Shown here: piece after piece, positions 7,893 to 18,583 of the stretch | Layout: every line of letters starts with the position of its first letter | Position numbering within the stretch: the stretch's first letter is position 1 | Assembly: GCF_000772105.1 (NCBI RefSeq) | Contig: NZ_CP009355.1 | Location: 1,612,001-1,676,000, forward strand | Reading direction: 5' to 3' | DNA length: 64,000 nucleotides | Source: Vibrio tubiashii ATCC 19109 | GTDB lineage: Bacteria > Pseudomonadota > Gammaproteobacteria > Enterobacterales > Vibrionaceae | Program-made: the position numbers and the translations under genes | Notes under the pieces: model-generated | Told to the model about the DNA's origin: nothing | What the model saw: the letters and a program-made list of their open reading frames with translations, nothing else | The model's database searches: none

Positions 7893-10073
7893 CTATTTGC
7901 TTACTTTCGCTCGAACTTCAGTGAGCTTGTGAGCAATGCGATTAACCCCTTCATGCGCGAATACTTCGTCGAGATTCATCGACAGTTTACGACGCCAGTT
8001 TGGATACTCATCGACCGTGCCAGGAATGTTAACTGGCTTGTCCATTTCAAGCCAATCTTCCAGCTGGACACTGAGCAGTGTCGAAGAGCCTGCTGCAACA
8101 TGAAGTTGAAGTGCTTCCGCTAGGTAAGAATCCATTGGCACATATTGCGCATCACGTCCCACACCTTCTGGTAGGTAACCATGCCATGCCACTGAATCAA
8201 GGATTCCTTGCTTACACTCTAGACGGTCAGCGAACAGACCTTTGAGCTGCTCTGCGTCAGGATATAGGCCAAGTTCTTCACCCATTTTAAGGTCTTCACA
8301 ATGCCAGAAACCACGTAGCGTTGGCATATCGTGAGTACACAAAGCAGACATAGATTGCTCTGCGTAATGAGCAGGTGAAATAAAGCCGCCGTCATCTTCT
8401 GAAGTTTCAAAGAAGAATACCTTGTATGAGTGAACGCCAGCGTCGCGTAGAATCTCGACGATTTCATCAGGCACAGTACCTAAATCTTCGCCAATCACAC
8501 TACATTGATAGCGATGCGACTCTAACGCCAGAATCGCTAGCATGTCTTCCACTGGGTAGTAAATGTAAGCGCCTTTAGTTGCGTTTTCACCTTTAGGAAT
8601 CCACCATAAACGTAGCAGGCCTAACACATGGTCAATACGCAGTGCGCCACAGTGCTTCATGTTCGCGCGTAGAAGCTTGATGTATGCATCATACCCAGTC
8701 GCTTGCAGCACTTGTGGATTCAGCGGAGGTAGTCCCCAGTTTTGACCAAGTGGTCCAAGGATATCTGGTGGAGCACCGATGCTTGCATCCATGATTAGGT
8801 TGCCATCATCCGCCCAAGTTTCTGAGCCTGAATCCGCCACACCCACAGCCAAGTCGCGGTATAAGCCCACTGACATGCCTTTCTCTTCAGCCAAAGCTTG
8901 CGCTTCTTTAATCTGAGTATCGGCAACCCACTGTAGGTACATATAAAGATGAACTTGATCTTGGTTTTGTTCGATAAAGCTTTGCACCGCACTGTTTTCA
9001 AACTTACGGTACTCTTCAGGGAATACAGGCCAGCCCCAAACATTAGAATCTTCAGCGTGCAGTTTAGCGTGAAGCGCATCAAACGCCGCTTGATGAACTA
9101 AGCTCTCGCCACCCTCTTCAACGAAAGCCAAGAAAGTTTGCGCTCGCTCTGAATTTTTATCTAAGTGACGCTTCTTAAACTCAGTAAATAGCTGAGGAAG
9201 AACACTCATTTTCAGATCAGAAACTTCGGTGTAGTTCACCCAGTGTGACTCGCGTGCTTTTTGCAGACGTTGTTGGAACTCTGCACTGCCCACTTTTTGC
9301 TGCGCTTCAATGCTTAGCGCGAACTCAGGTACAGAACTAACGTCAATGTACATGATGTTTAGCCAGCGGCGCGAAGACGGGCTGTATGGGCTCGCCCCTT
9401 CTGGGTTTGCCGGGAACAATGAATGAATTGGGTTTAAGCCAACAAAATCACCACCGCGTGACGCGATATCGGCAACCAGCTGTTTAAGGTCACCAAAATC
9501 ACCAATACCCCAGTTATGCTGAGTGCGAAGAGTGTAAAGCTGAACACTTGGCCCCCACATTTTCTTGCCGTTTAAGATGCCATCTTGTTTGAAACACGCT
9601 TTCGGCGTCACAATCAATGTCATCTCATAAGGGGCTTTACGACGTTTACGAGTGATAGTCAGCTTGTGATAACCCCAAGCGATATCTCTCGGTAATGCAA
9701 ACACTAAAGGGCCACCCTCTTTGCGCTCATCGCGTACGATTTGCGATTGAAGATAGCCTTCAAGTACCTCTCCCTGCTCAGTATCTAAGCGCCAGCTAAA
9801 CTCACTTTCACGAGCACTCGTTCCTAGATTCAGTGCCACTTCGACAGGTTCACCATCGCGGACAACCAGTACTGGGTCTAGCACATCTTTCTTGTGCTTT
9901 TTCTCTGCTGATTTCAGAAGAGTTTCATCATTTGTCGTGTCATAGCCTAAAGACGCAAGTAAGTGACGAATGGTTTCGTCTTCAACTTTAGCTTCATCTC
10001 CCCACGCGCTAACGTAGCTGTCGGCAATTCTCGCCATTTCAGCGACTTGTTTTAATGCGTTATCTTGTTTCAT
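7893..10073 (-). CDS. malQ: 4-alpha-glucanotransferase (amylomaltase)
   Basis: GH77 disproportionating enzyme that transfers maltodextrin segments and releases glucose in cytoplasmic maltodextrin use. The key motifs are RIDHVLGLLRLWWIP (nucleophile aspartate), GEDLGTVP (acid/base glutamate) and CTHDMPTLRGFW (third acidic residue). An N-terminal domain of about 160 residues precedes the barrel, as in other gammaproteobacterial MalQ proteins, and 726 residues is the usual length. The ATG is preceded by GGAGAG at suitable spacing. It lies 100 bases downstream of malP, with a hairpin in the gap, and is probably co-transcribed with it under MalT and CRP control. Confidence 0.97.
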   Translation of the reverse strand: MKQDNALKQVAEMARIADSYVSAWGDEAKVEDETIRHLLASLGYDTTNDETLLKSAEKKHKKDVLDPVLVVRDGEPVEVALNLGTSARESEFSWRLDTEQGEVLEGYLQSQIVRDERKEGGPLVFALPRDIAWGYHKLTITRKRRKAPYEMTLIVTPKACFKQDGILNGKKMWGPSVQLYTLRTQHNWGIGDFGDLKQLVADIASRGGDFVGLNPIHSLFPANPEGASPYSPSSRRWLNIMYIDVSSVPEFALSIEAQQKVGSAEFQQRLQKARESHWVNYTEVSDLKMSVLPQLFTEFKKRHLDKNSERAQTFLAFVEEGGESLVHQAAFDALHAKLHAEDSNVWGWPVFPEEYRKFENSAVQSFIEQNQDQVHLYMYLQWVADTQIKEAQALAEEKGMSVGLYRDLAVGVADSGSETWADDGNLIMDASIGAPPDILGPLGQNWGLPPLNPQVLQATGYDAYIKLLRANMKHCGALRIDHVLGLLRLWWIPKGENATKGAYIYYPVEDMLAILALESHRYQCSVIGEDLGTVPDEIVEILRDAGVHSYKVFFFETSEDDGGFISPAHYAEQSMSALCTHDMPTLRGFWHCEDLKMGEELGLYPDAEQLKGLFADRLECKQGILDSVAWHGYLPEGVGRDAQYVPMDSYLAEALQLHVAAGSSTLLSVQLEDWLEMDKPVNIPGTVDEYPNWRRKLSMNLDEVFAHEGVNRIAHKLTEVRAKVSK

Positions 10074-10139
10074 CGCTCTCTCCGAAGGACTGCTAATACC
10101 TTCAAAATGTAGGGTTATTAATCATTATAAAAAGAGTAG

Positions 10140-10167
10140 AGCCAAGGCACATGGCCTTGGCTTTTTT
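10140..10167 (+). terminator. Strong hairpin in the malP-malQ gap, U-tract on the rightward strand
   Basis: A perfect stem AGCCAAGG/CCTTGGCT is followed by five T on the + strand. The genes here run leftward, and in that direction the tail is only CTACTCTTTTT, so the hairpin looks like a terminator facing the wrong way. It may partly terminate or protect the malP message. Confidence 0.55.
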
Positions 10168-10173
10168 AATCAA

Positions 10174-12627
10174 TTAGCGCTTAACAGCTTCTAATTTCCA
10201 AATATTGTTCACGTAGTCTCTAATTGAACGGTCAGAGGTGAACTTACCAACCAAGGCGGTGTTCAATATGGCTTTCTTCGCCCAACCCGCTTGGTCTTTG
10301 TATTGTTTGCCCATATCTTCGTGTGCTTGAACATAAGAAGCAAAGTCAGCTAAACATAGGTATGGGTCACCGCCATCTAGTAAGCTATCGAATGTAGCGC
10401 GAAGTAGACCAGGTTGACCTGGGGTAAACTCTTCGCCCGCAAGTAGGTCAAGCGATGCTTTCAGTAGAGGGTCTGCGTGGTAGTAGTCGTAAGGGTTGTA
10501 ACCTTGCGCTTTCACCGCTTGCACACCTTCAACGTCTAGACCGAAGATGTAGATGTTTTCGTCGCCAACTTCTTCACGAATCTCTACGTTCGCACCATCC
10601 ATAGTACCGATAGTTAGTGCACCGTTTAGCGCCATCTTCATGTTACCCGTACCTGATGCTTCTTTACCCGCTAGCGAGATTTGTTGCGAAACGTCAGCCG
10701 CTGGAATGATGATTTCAGCCATGCTTACGCGGTAGTCTGGGATGAATACCACTTTCAGCTTGTTGCCAATGCGCGGATCATTGTTGATCTTCTCAGCAAC
10801 CTTGTTCACTGCGAAGATGATCTCTTTCGCTAGGTGGTAGCCTGGCGCTGCTTTCGCTGCAAAGAAACACACGCGTGGCGTGCATTCAAAACCAGGTTCA
10901 TTGATGATGCGGTGGTACAGAGACAAGATGTGTAGCAAGTCTAGATGCTGACGCTTGTACTCGTGCAGACGTTTGATTTGAACATCAAAGATAGCATTTG
11001 TATCTAGCTCGATACCCATGTTCTCTTGAACCCAATCAGCAAGGCGCTGTTTGTTTTGCTTCTTAACTGCCATGAATTCTTGTTGGAACTTAGCGTCAGT
11101 TGCAAACTTAGCAATACCTTCTAACTGCTCAAGTTTTGCTGGCCACTCGCTACCAATTTTATCAGTGATCAGCTGAGACAGACCTGGGTTACAGAACTTC
11201 AACCAACGACGAGGTGTTACACCGTTTGTTACGTTAGTCAGTTTACCTGGGAAGATTTCGTTAAACTCAGGGAATAGGTCTTTCTTCACTAGCTCTGAGT
11301 GAAGCGCTGCTACGCCGTTGACTTTGTAAGAACCGATAACACAAAGGTTAGCCATGCGAACCATGCGGTTGAAACCTTCTTGGATGATAGACAGCTTCGC
11401 TTGCTTCTCACCATCACCAGGCCACATCTTACGTACTTCTTGTAGGAAGCGGTGGTTGATTTCAAAGATGATTTCCATATGACGAGGTAGTAGGCGCTGA
11501 ATCAGCGACTCTGGCCACGTTTCTAGTGCTTCTGGTAGTAGCGTGTGGTTAGTGTAGGCAAAAGTATTTGCACTGATGTCCCACGCTTTATCCCAAGATA
11601 GACCTTTCTCGTCGATCAGGATGCGCATTAGCTCTGGGATAGCAATTGTTGGGTGCGTATCGTTAAGTTGAATTGTCTCTTGCTTAGGAAGATCAGCCAG
11701 CGCAAAACCTGCTTCTTCATGACGACGTAGAATGTCGCGTACCGATGCTGCCGAGTGGAAGTACTGCTGCATTAGACGCAGAGTTTTACCTTTCTCGTGG
11801 TTATCATTCGGGTACAGAACTTTAGTAATGTTGCCCGCATCAATCAGAGCGTGCTGCGCTTCAAAGTAGTCGCCGTTGTTAAAGCTCGCTAGTGAGAATG
11901 GTGCAATTGCCTGACATTCCCAAAGACGTAGCGGATAAACCGTATCTGACTCGTAACCCACGATTGGTAGATCCCAAGGCATTGCTTTTACGCTCATACC
12001 CGGTACCCATTTACGAACTTCTTTACCGTTCTCATGTGTTACTTCGACATGACCATAGAAGCCAATTTCTTGCGCAAGTTTAGGACGCGCGACTTCCCAA
12101 GGGTAGCCTTCAACACCGCGCCATGCGTCTGGTGCTTCTTGCTGACGACCTTCTTCGAACGATTGTTTAAACAGACCGTATTCGTAGTGTAGGCCGTAAC
12201 CTACTGTTGGATATTCTTGTGCAGCACACGAATCCATAAAACACGCTGCCAAGCGGCCTAGACCACCGTTACCCAGTGAAGGATCACGCTCTTCTTCAAG
12301 TAGATCCGTTAGGTTTTGACCTAGCTCCGCCATCGCATCAGTGATTTGGTCGTATAGGCCCATGCTGATCAGGTTGTTACCTGTTAGACGACCAATTAGG
12401 AATTCTAGAGATAAGTAGTTAACACTTTTTGCGTTTTTGATTTTTGGATCTTGCTCGGTCTTAAGCAAGTCAAACGTTGTTAGTTCAGCAAGCGCTTTGC
12501 CCATGGCTAAGTACCACTCACGCGCTGTCGCTGTCTCTTCAGTCTTAGCGTAAGTTGCTGAAAGGTGCTTTTTCACATCAGCTTGGAAAGTCGCTTTATC
12601 AAAATTTTTCTGTTGCGTAGGTTTCAT
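10174..12627 (-). CDS. malP: Maltodextrin/glycogen phosphorylase
   Basis: PLP-dependent GT35 enzyme that releases glucose-1-phosphate from alpha-1,4-glucans. Hallmarks: ERDPSLGNGGLGRLAACF in the N-terminal half, LNDTHPTIAIPELMR, NVTNGVTPRRWL, and the PLP region EASGTGNMKMALNGA with the cofactor lysine followed by TIGTMDGANVEI. At 817 residues it is slightly longer than E. coli MalP and near GlgP. The name is chosen from its place next to malQ and opposite malT. The 566-base gap upstream holds MalT-like motifs and two CRP sites. The ribosome site is poor. Confidence 0.95.
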   Translation of the reverse strand: MKPTQQKNFDKATFQADVKKHLSATYAKTEETATAREWYLAMGKALAELTTFDLLKTEQDPKIKNAKSVNYLSLEFLIGRLTGNNLISMGLYDQITDAMAELGQNLTDLLEEERDPSLGNGGLGRLAACFMDSCAAQEYPTVGYGLHYEYGLFKQSFEEGRQQEAPDAWRGVEGYPWEVARPKLAQEIGFYGHVEVTHENGKEVRKWVPGMSVKAMPWDLPIVGYESDTVYPLRLWECQAIAPFSLASFNNGDYFEAQHALIDAGNITKVLYPNDNHEKGKTLRLMQQYFHSAASVRDILRRHEEAGFALADLPKQETIQLNDTHPTIAIPELMRILIDEKGLSWDKAWDISANTFAYTNHTLLPEALETWPESLIQRLLPRHMEIIFEINHRFLQEVRKMWPGDGEKQAKLSIIQEGFNRMVRMANLCVIGSYKVNGVAALHSELVKKDLFPEFNEIFPGKLTNVTNGVTPRRWLKFCNPGLSQLITDKIGSEWPAKLEQLEGIAKFATDAKFQQEFMAVKKQNKQRLADWVQENMGIELDTNAIFDVQIKRLHEYKRQHLDLLHILSLYHRIINEPGFECTPRVCFFAAKAAPGYHLAKEIIFAVNKVAEKINNDPRIGNKLKVVFIPDYRVSMAEIIIPAADVSQQISLAGKEASGTGNMKMALNGALTIGTMDGANVEIREEVGDENIYIFGLDVEGVQAVKAQGYNPYDYYHADPLLKASLDLLAGEEFTPGQPGLLRATFDSLLDGGDPYLCLADFASYVQAHEDMGKQYKDQAGWAKKAILNTALVGKFTSDRSIRDYVNNIWKLEAVKR

Positions 12628-12694
12628 TAGAGAAATCTCACTTATTGGTTCTAATCCATCTGTGCCATATCGTGCATTGACATGAACAGCAAAA

Positions 12695-12727
12695 CATCCT
12701 CCTACAACACGGCAATTTGGGAGGAGG
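12695..12727. promoter_or_regulatory. Candidate MalT boxes upstream of malP
   Basis: GGGAGGAGG occurs on the + strand at 12719-12727 and GGAGGATG on the - strand within 12695-12705. Both contain the GGAGGA core of the MalT site (family consensus GGGGAKGAGG). They lie 70-100 bases before malP, a plausible activator position. Purine-rich motifs are easy to find by chance, so support is moderate. Confidence 0.45.
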
Positions 12728-12803
12728 ACGAAGGGCGTAGAGGGCGTATTACCAAGGGCTCAGTGATCTAACTCTCATTTAAATTCAACATCGTCTGAGC
12801 TCT

Positions 12804-12819
12804 GGTGATAGGGATCACA
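12804..12819. promoter_or_regulatory. CRP site (malP side)
   Basis: GGTGA-TAGGGA-TCACA matches the CRP consensus TGTGA-N6-TCACA at nine of ten half-site bases, with perfect GTGA/TCAC symmetry. It lies about 180 bases upstream of malP in the malP/malT divergent region. Confidence 0.75.
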
Positions 12820-12986
12820 CCATCAACGCATTTAACCTATAACTGATGTATTAAAGATATGTGTAGAGGAACATAGTCAATTGAACAATATGCATACTCG
12901 GTCACAATAAGATTTGCTAGACGATGCAAATTACATGCTTTTTGGTGCAAGTGGGTGATCAAATCCCATTATCCACCCCACCAATA

Positions 12987-13002
12987 AGTGACAAGAATCA
13001 CA
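12987..13002. promoter_or_regulatory. CRP site (malT side)
   Basis: AGTGA-CAAGAA-TCACA matches the CRP consensus at nine of ten half-site bases. It lies about 190 bases before the malT start, so malT is probably under catabolite control, as known for E. coli malT. Confidence 0.75.
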
Positions 13003-13193
13003 AAAATAGGGCGTAGTTAGCATCAAAATGTGAATTACGCGAAAAACCCGCCGTCGATCAATAACTGTAGCGATTATTCTCAAGTAACATCCTTGCCAAT
13101 AAGCTTAATTGCACAATATTTGCTCAATTACGTACCAAGCTGATTGGAATTACGTGATTCTCTAAATATAGGGCACGGCATAGGGACAAAAAG

Positions 13194-15902
13194 ATGTGGA
13201 TTCCTTCGAAATTAACTCGCCCGGCTCGCTTACATAATGCGATTGTCCGACCACGAGTACTAGACCTTCTTCAACAAGCTCCATTTTACAAACTGGTCTT
13301 GTTTAGATCTCCTGCTGGCTATGGAAAAACCACGATGGCCGCCCAATGGCTATCAGATAAGTCACACGTAGGCTGGTACAGTATTGATGAGAGCGATAAC
13401 GATTCATTCCGCTTCATCAACTACCTGCTACAAGCGCTCAATAAAGCGACGGATGGCAGTTGCCCGAATTCACAAAAGCTAGCGGAAAAGCGTCAATTCT
13501 CGTCGCTTCACTCATTGTTTGGCGAAGTCTTCACGGAAATGTCGAACTTCCATCAAGAGTGTTACTTGGTGCTAGACGACTACCACCTAATTTCAGAAGA
13601 TGAAATTCACGAAGCGATGCGCTTCTTCCTCAAACATATGCCAGATAACGTCACTTTGGTTGTAACCAGCCGAGCAGCTCCACCACTTGGCACCGCTAAC
13701 CTTCGTGTTCGCGATCTGATGATCGAAATTGGCGACGAGTTACTCGCGTTTGATACGGAAGAGACCACTCGATTCTTTAACCAACGAGTCGCGGACGGCA
13801 TTGACGATGCGACGGCAAGTAATCTAAGAAACTATGTTGAAGGCTGGCCATCAGCATTGCAACTTATCGCTCTGCAAGCCCAGCACCAGCATAAAACCTT
13901 AGCTCAATCAGCGGAATCCTTCTCTCAGTTTAATCACGCTCATCTATGGGATTACTTGGTTGAAGAGGTGTTTGATCTTCTCGACAAAGAAACGCGTCAA
14001 TTCTTACTTCAATGTTCGGTATTGGATCATTTCAATGATCAGTTGGTATGTGAGCTGACAGAACGTGAAGATGCCCTTAGCATGATTGAATCACTAAACC
14101 GATTCGGCTTGTTTATTCACCCACTAGAGGGCGAGCAAAACTGGTATCGCTTCCACAACCTGTTTGCAGAATTCCTAGCTCACGAGCGTACCGCGCGTAT
14201 TCCTCAACAAGAGAAACAACTTCATCAGACAGCAGCAAAAGCATGGTTGAAACTCTCATCACCTCATCAAGCATTGCGTCATGCTCAAGAAGCCAATAAC
14301 AGCCAACTGACAGCGGATATCTTAAGCCAGTATGGTTGGAAGATGTTTAACGGCGGTGAGCTAATTACGCTAGAAAAGGCGATCAATACCCTCACACCTG
14401 AGCAACTTTATAGCGAGCCTAAACTCTGCATGCTGCAAGCTTGGTTGGCTCAGAGTCAGCATAGATATAACGACGTCGGTGACTTATTGTCGAAAGCCGA
14501 TGAGCAAATGAAGCAACTAAACATCGTTTTAAGTGCTAAGGAGCAGGGAGAGTTCAATGCTCTGCGCGCTCAGGTTGCGATCAACCAAGATGAGCCTGAG
14601 AAAGCGCTTGAACTTGCTGAGCTGGCACTTAGCCAAGTAGACAGTACGGTTTATCGCAGCCGCATCGTTGCTACCTCTGTGGTTGGTGAAGTTAACCATG
14701 TACTCGGGCATCTAAGCCGCGCCCTGCCTATGATGCAGCAAACCGAAAAACTGGCTCGCCAATATCAGGTCTATCACCAAGCCTTGTGGGCAATGCTTCA
14801 ACAGAGTGAAATTCTGATTGCTCAAGGCTATGTTCAAGCGGCGTACGAAGTTCAAGATAACGCTTTCAAGCTGATCGAAGAACACCAATTACAGCAAGTG
14901 CCTCTGCATGAGTTTTTGCTTCGCGTCCGAGCGCAAATTCTGTGGTGTTGGAACCGCTTAGATGAGGCAGAAGAGTGTGCCTACAAGGGTTTACATGTTC
15001 TAGGCGACCACAGTCCAAGTAAGCACTTACATAGCTACTCAATGTTGGCGCGTATCGCGATTGGTCGTGGTGAACTCGATAAAGCGGGTAAGTTTATCGA
15101 GCAGATTGCTCACTTACTTAAACAATCTACTTACCATGTTGACTGGACCGCCAACGCATCACTTTCGCTGATTCTGTTCTGGCAAGCTCGTGGCGATCTA
15201 GACTCCATTCAACAATGGCTTGAAACCACAGTACGTCCTGAAACGGCATGCAATCACTTCACTCAACTGCAGTGGCGCAATATCGCTCGCGCGCAAATCT
15301 CGCTAGAGCAATATGCAGATGCGGGCAAAACACTTGAATTCTTACAGCAACAAGCGCAAGAAAACGAGTTGTTGACTGATACCAATCGAAACTTGATTGT
15401 TGAAGCGGTACTTGCCGTTTCTCAAGATGATGAAGAAACTGCACGTGAACACCTAAAACGCGCGTTGGAGTTAACCAATCAAACCGGTATGTTGGGCAAT
15501 TTCCTCGTTGATGGCGCCAAGATTGGCCATATCTTAGAGAAACTTAACCAAAAAAGTGAACTCGGCGACTTAGAGCGCCATCGCGCACAACAGTTGCTTA
15601 AAGATATTTCGACTACTCAGCGCAGCAGCTCCGTTCACTTTGATGAAGAGTTTGTTGAGAAACTCGTTAATCACCCAAATATCCCAGAACTTGTTCGTAC
15701 GAGTCCGCTTACTCAGCGAGAGTGGCAGGTGCTTGGGCTGATCTACTCTGGGTTTAGCAACGAGCAGATTGCTCAAGAGCTCGATGTCGCTGGCACTACA
15801 ATTAAAACGCATATTCGTAACTTATATCAGAAACTCAATATTGCGAACCGTAAGGAAGCGATTAGAACCGCTGAAAATTTACTGCAATTGATGGGGTATT
15901 AG
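13194..15902 (+). CDS. malT: MalT, ATP- and maltotriose-dependent activator of the maltose regulon
   Basis: A 902-residue STAND-family activator with the expected order. An N-terminal NTPase carries Walker [10 protein letters not shown] (residues 39-47) and Walker [12 protein letters not shown]; a long helical repeat (SUSD/TPR-like) maltotriose-sensing region follows. The C-terminal LuxR-type helix-turn-helix has [20 protein letters not shown] and the recognition helix [13 protein letters not shown]. Length equals that of E. coli MalT (901). AGGGA sits seven bases before the ATG. It is divergent from malP, its presumed target, and ends at a two-way terminator. Confidence 0.97.
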   Translation: MWIPSKLTRPARLHNAIVRPRVLDLLQQAPFYKLVLFRSPAGYGKTTMAAQWLSDKSHVGWYSIDESDNDSFRFINYLLQALNKATDGSCPNSQKLAEKRQFSSLHSLFGEVFTEMSNFHQECYLVLDDYHLISEDEIHEAMRFFLKHMPDNVTLVVTSRAAPPLGTANLRVRDLMIEIGDELLAFDTEETTRFFNQRVADGIDDATASNLRNYVEGWPSALQLIALQAQHQHKTLAQSAESFSQFNHAHLWDYLVEEVFDLLDKETRQFLLQCSVLDHFNDQLVCELTEREDALSMIESLNRFGLFIHPLEGEQNWYRFHNLFAEFLAHERTARIPQQEKQLHQTAAKAWLKLSSPHQALRHAQEANNSQLTADILSQYGWKMFNGGELITLEKAINTLTPEQLYSEPKLCMLQAWLAQSQHRYNDVGDLLSKADEQMKQLNIVLSAKEQGEFNALRAQVAINQDEPEKALELAELALSQVDSTVYRSRIVATSVVGEVNHVLGHLSRALPMMQQTEKLARQYQVYHQALWAMLQQSEILIAQGYVQAAYEVQDNAFKLIEEHQLQQVPLHEFLLRVRAQILWCWNRLDEAEECAYKGLHVLGDHSPSKHLHSYSMLARIAIGRGELDKAGKFIEQIAHLLKQSTYHVDWTANASLSLILFWQARGDLDSIQQWLETTVRPETACNHFTQLQWRNIARAQISLEQYADAGKTLEFLQQQAQENELLTDTNRNLIVEAVLAVSQDDEETAREHLKRALELTNQTGMLGNFLVDGAKIGHILEKLNQKSELGDLERHRAQQLLKDISTTQRSSSVHFDEEFVEKLVNHPNIPELVRTSPLTQREWQVLGLIYSGFSNEQIAQELDVAGTTIKTHIRNLYQKLNIANRKEAIRTAENLLQLMGY

Positions 15903-15937
15903 ATAAATTCAATTCCCAAAGACGGGTCATAATGTTC

Positions 15938-15971
15938 AAAAAAGCCAACAGCATTTGCTGTTGGCTTTTTT
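15938..15971. terminator. Bidirectional terminator between malT and the lipoprotein gene
   Basis: The near-perfect palindrome AAAAAAGCCAACAGCA / TGCTGTTGGCTTTTTT gives a U-tract on both strands and serves two convergent genes. Confidence 0.92.
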
Positions 15972-15973
15972 AG

Positions 15974-18583
15974 TTATAAGGACTTAGCCTCTATTTCAAT
16001 CTTCGCATTCCACGACGGTTCATTGCGATCTTTTTTGACTATGCCTTTATTGATCAGCCAAGTCACTGCCGTATCGGTCTTATTCGCTCCCGGGAAATTC
16101 GTTTTGCTGATCAATTTACATGTATCAAACGTACCTGCTGGAACAGTGACTCTCTCTTTCCCAAGATATGTTTCACTGTAATCAAATACTGACTTATGCC
16201 ACGCATCCGTTATCGCACTCAGCGCTATTTCGGTATCTGCTGTACGCAATCCGTGAGTAACCAGTTGAGCCGGAACTGTACTAGTATCAAATACGGCAGT
16301 TAATGGCGCATTAATTGCCCTTGCATGCGCTTTTTCAACTCCAAGCTGTTTAGTCTTGTGAGCAACCGCCGTTGGCAAACCAACCTTAGCGATGCCATGT
16401 ATTCGTTCATCGTGTTGGTTAAAGCCTTCTTGTCCTAGGTAGTGTTCAGGTGTGCTATACGCATACTCGTATCCTACTAGCGCACCCTGTAAGTCAAGTT
16501 CACTCACTTTAGTTTTTTCTAACCTGCCCGCCCAATCTGAAATCCAACTTGGCAGCCCTGTGACATTGGTAACATCATCGAGCCATGAGAAATTATTACC
16601 GAGATACTCCGAATGAAATTGCAATGAAGTTGGTACGCCACCTGTAAAGGTGCGTGAGACATCATAAACAATTTTGTCGCCTATCGTTTTTTCATAACCA
16701 GCGTCTGCTAATGAATCTAAACAAGCTTGTAAGTTTAACGGCTGAGAAGATCTATCTAAGATGAACTGCTGTGTTGTACTATCAAAAACGTACTCTTCTC
16801 GTGTTGAGGCTGAAGGAATGTACCAAGTATTACGTACAAAGCCTTCCGCCACTGATAGATAAGACTTACGGTCTTTTGGGTTCACCGCAACCTGACTTGC
16901 AACATCAATGATCGTTGCCGGCATAGACACTTCGCGAAGTTGGACACCATTGACAACAATATCACGCCACTGTCCAGCCTCAGGCAATAGTTCTAAAGGT
17001 TCGTTATACCAAGAGTAGAAGTAGTATTTTACCTCACCTCCATCAAGCAATTGGGCTCGGATACCTCCTCGCTTCATCGCCCCGAATGGAACCAACCCGT
17101 CAACATTAAACGTACCACTCCTGTCTGATTGATCCACTACTTTAGTTTGCTCAAGACTGGTGAGCCACTTTTCTTGATTGTCTTTAAATACAGAAAAACC
17201 GTTGCAAGAATTATTCAGTTCAACATAGCGGTCTTCGCCTTTACAGCCTTTTCCTTTGTAAAATGAGTAGTAACCTTCAATACTCTTGGTTAGAGACTGT
17301 TTGTACATCACCGTATTGTCAGGGAACACTAGATCGGCAGGCAAAGTATTTGACCAAGCACCACTACTATCAACCTGCTTCACTATTGAGCGAACATTAA
17401 CGCCGCTTACATCGATTTTCATTATGCTAACAATATCGCTCAAGACGGAATCAGCCGAAGTCAGTTTGATTTTGTGATTGTCCAGCACCTCAATCTTTTC
17501 GATAGCAGCATTTTCACTTTGCCAACCATTGTTCGCCAATACCATTTGTAAACTCGGTAGCTTCTCTGCCGCTAATACAAAATCACCAACTGTATAGTCA
17601 TAGACTTTGCTACTTTCTTGAATACCGCCATCACTTCTAAACTGCACCGAACCAAACTGCAATGTCATCGGTTTATCTGCGTGAGTTGTACCGGCTAGCC
17701 AATGAATTCCTTCCTCGTACAACTCCTTGGCGTGGTTGATTATGACTCCTTTTTTCTTAGCTTCATTTTCTTTGATTTTGTCACTTAAGTTGTTTTTATC
17801 GAGATCGATATTCTCTCGTTCGATCTCAGTAGCAATTGTCTTAGCATCAAACTGACCTGCATTGTTCGATATATCTGCGACAACATTTTCAAGTACCATG
17901 GTCACTTCTTCGACAATCAATGAAATCAGTTCATGCTCACTGATTCCTGCCCCAGCGCTGACCTCTTTTAGTGAATCAGTTTTCGACGCCATAATACTCG
18001 CCGTAACTTGGGCGATCTTATGCAACTTCTCATAGACTGCTTTATCTGTACTACTCAACTCAACCGAGTTTTTTGCAGCAATATAGTCTTTGGTTACGTC
18101 AATACTCGTACCAATTTTTTGCTGAACTTTGGACTTAGCCTCTTCTATTGAACTGCCTTTTTCCATCTCATTTTGGAGCATAGTTGTCAGTGGACTAATA
18201 AAATCTGATCCAGGTGGTGCGGTCAAATTATAGCCTTGGGTTAAAACCACTCCTGGATTGTCTGAGTCGATTGTTTGTCCTGCGACCACCTCGATCAATA
18301 GTACGCCTTTTGCAATTTGCTCAGCGGAAAGCCCGGTAAGCGTAAATTCACCATTGTCTCCTGTGACGGCATTCGGTTCTGAAGATTCACAAACTTTATT
18401 ATTATTTAAGTCTAAGCAGGCATTGGCGCCAATAAGATAGCCATCCGCTGCACGTGCGGTCAATGACGAGGAGTTGGCAGAGCTAGACGTAGAACTGGTA
18501 CTAGCCGAGCCTGAATCTGAACCTCCGCATGCCGTTAATACAACGGCTATAGCAAGAGCGATCGAAGAGTGCTTTAAGACCAT
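15974..18583 (-). CDS. Large surface or periplasmic lipoprotein, function unknown
   Basis: An 869-residue protein with a lipoprotein leader ending in LTACGG (cysteine 19) and a Ser/Thr/Gly-rich linker. The next segment, AADGYLIGANACLDLNNNKVC, resembles the acidic D-x-N-x-N loops and carboxypeptidase-regulatory-like folds of Vibrio and Shewanella surface lipoproteins. A helical region (about 120-290) follows, then a long beta-rich body with no signature I recognise; a late segment with DTCKLISKTNF resembles repeats seen in similar hypothetical lipoproteins. Single-gene unit, convergent with malT. Base composition is slightly more AT-rich than that of the mal genes. A role in attachment or substrate capture is possible but unproven. 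Confidence 0.6.
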   Translation of the reverse strand: MVLKHSSIALAIAVVLTACGGSDSGSASTSSTSSSANSSSLTARAADGYLIGANACLDLNNNKVCESSEPNAVTGDNGEFTLTGLSAEQIAKGVLLIEVVAGQTIDSDNPGVVLTQGYNLTAPPGSDFISPLTTMLQNEMEKGSSIEEAKSKVQQKIGTSIDVTKDYIAAKNSVELSSTDKAVYEKLHKIAQVTASIMASKTDSLKEVSAGAGISEHELISLIVEEVTMVLENVVADISNNAGQFDAKTIATEIERENIDLDKNNLSDKIKENEAKKKGVIINHAKELYEEGIHWLAGTTHADKPMTLQFGSVQFRSDGGIQESSKVYDYTVGDFVLAAEKLPSLQMVLANNGWQSENAAIEKIEVLDNHKIKLTSADSVLSDIVSIMKIDVSGVNVRSIVKQVDSSGAWSNTLPADLVFPDNTVMYKQSLTKSIEGYYSFYKGKGCKGEDRYVELNNSCNGFSVFKDNQEKWLTSLEQTKVVDQSDRSGTFNVDGLVPFGAMKRGGIRAQLLDGGEVKYYFYSWYNEPLELLPEAGQWRDIVVNGVQLREVSMPATIIDVASQVAVNPKDRKSYLSVAEGFVRNTWYIPSASTREEYVFDSTTQQFILDRSSQPLNLQACLDSLADAGYEKTIGDKIVYDVSRTFTGGVPTSLQFHSEYLGNNFSWLDDVTNVTGLPSWISDWAGRLEKTKVSELDLQGALVGYEYAYSTPEHYLGQEGFNQHDERIHGIAKVGLPTAVAHKTKQLGVEKAHARAINAPLTAVFDTSTVPAQLVTHGLRTADTEIALSAITDAWHKSVFDYSETYLGKERVTVPAGTFDTCKLISKTNFPGANKTDTAVTWLINKGIVKKDRNEPSWNAKIEIEAKSL

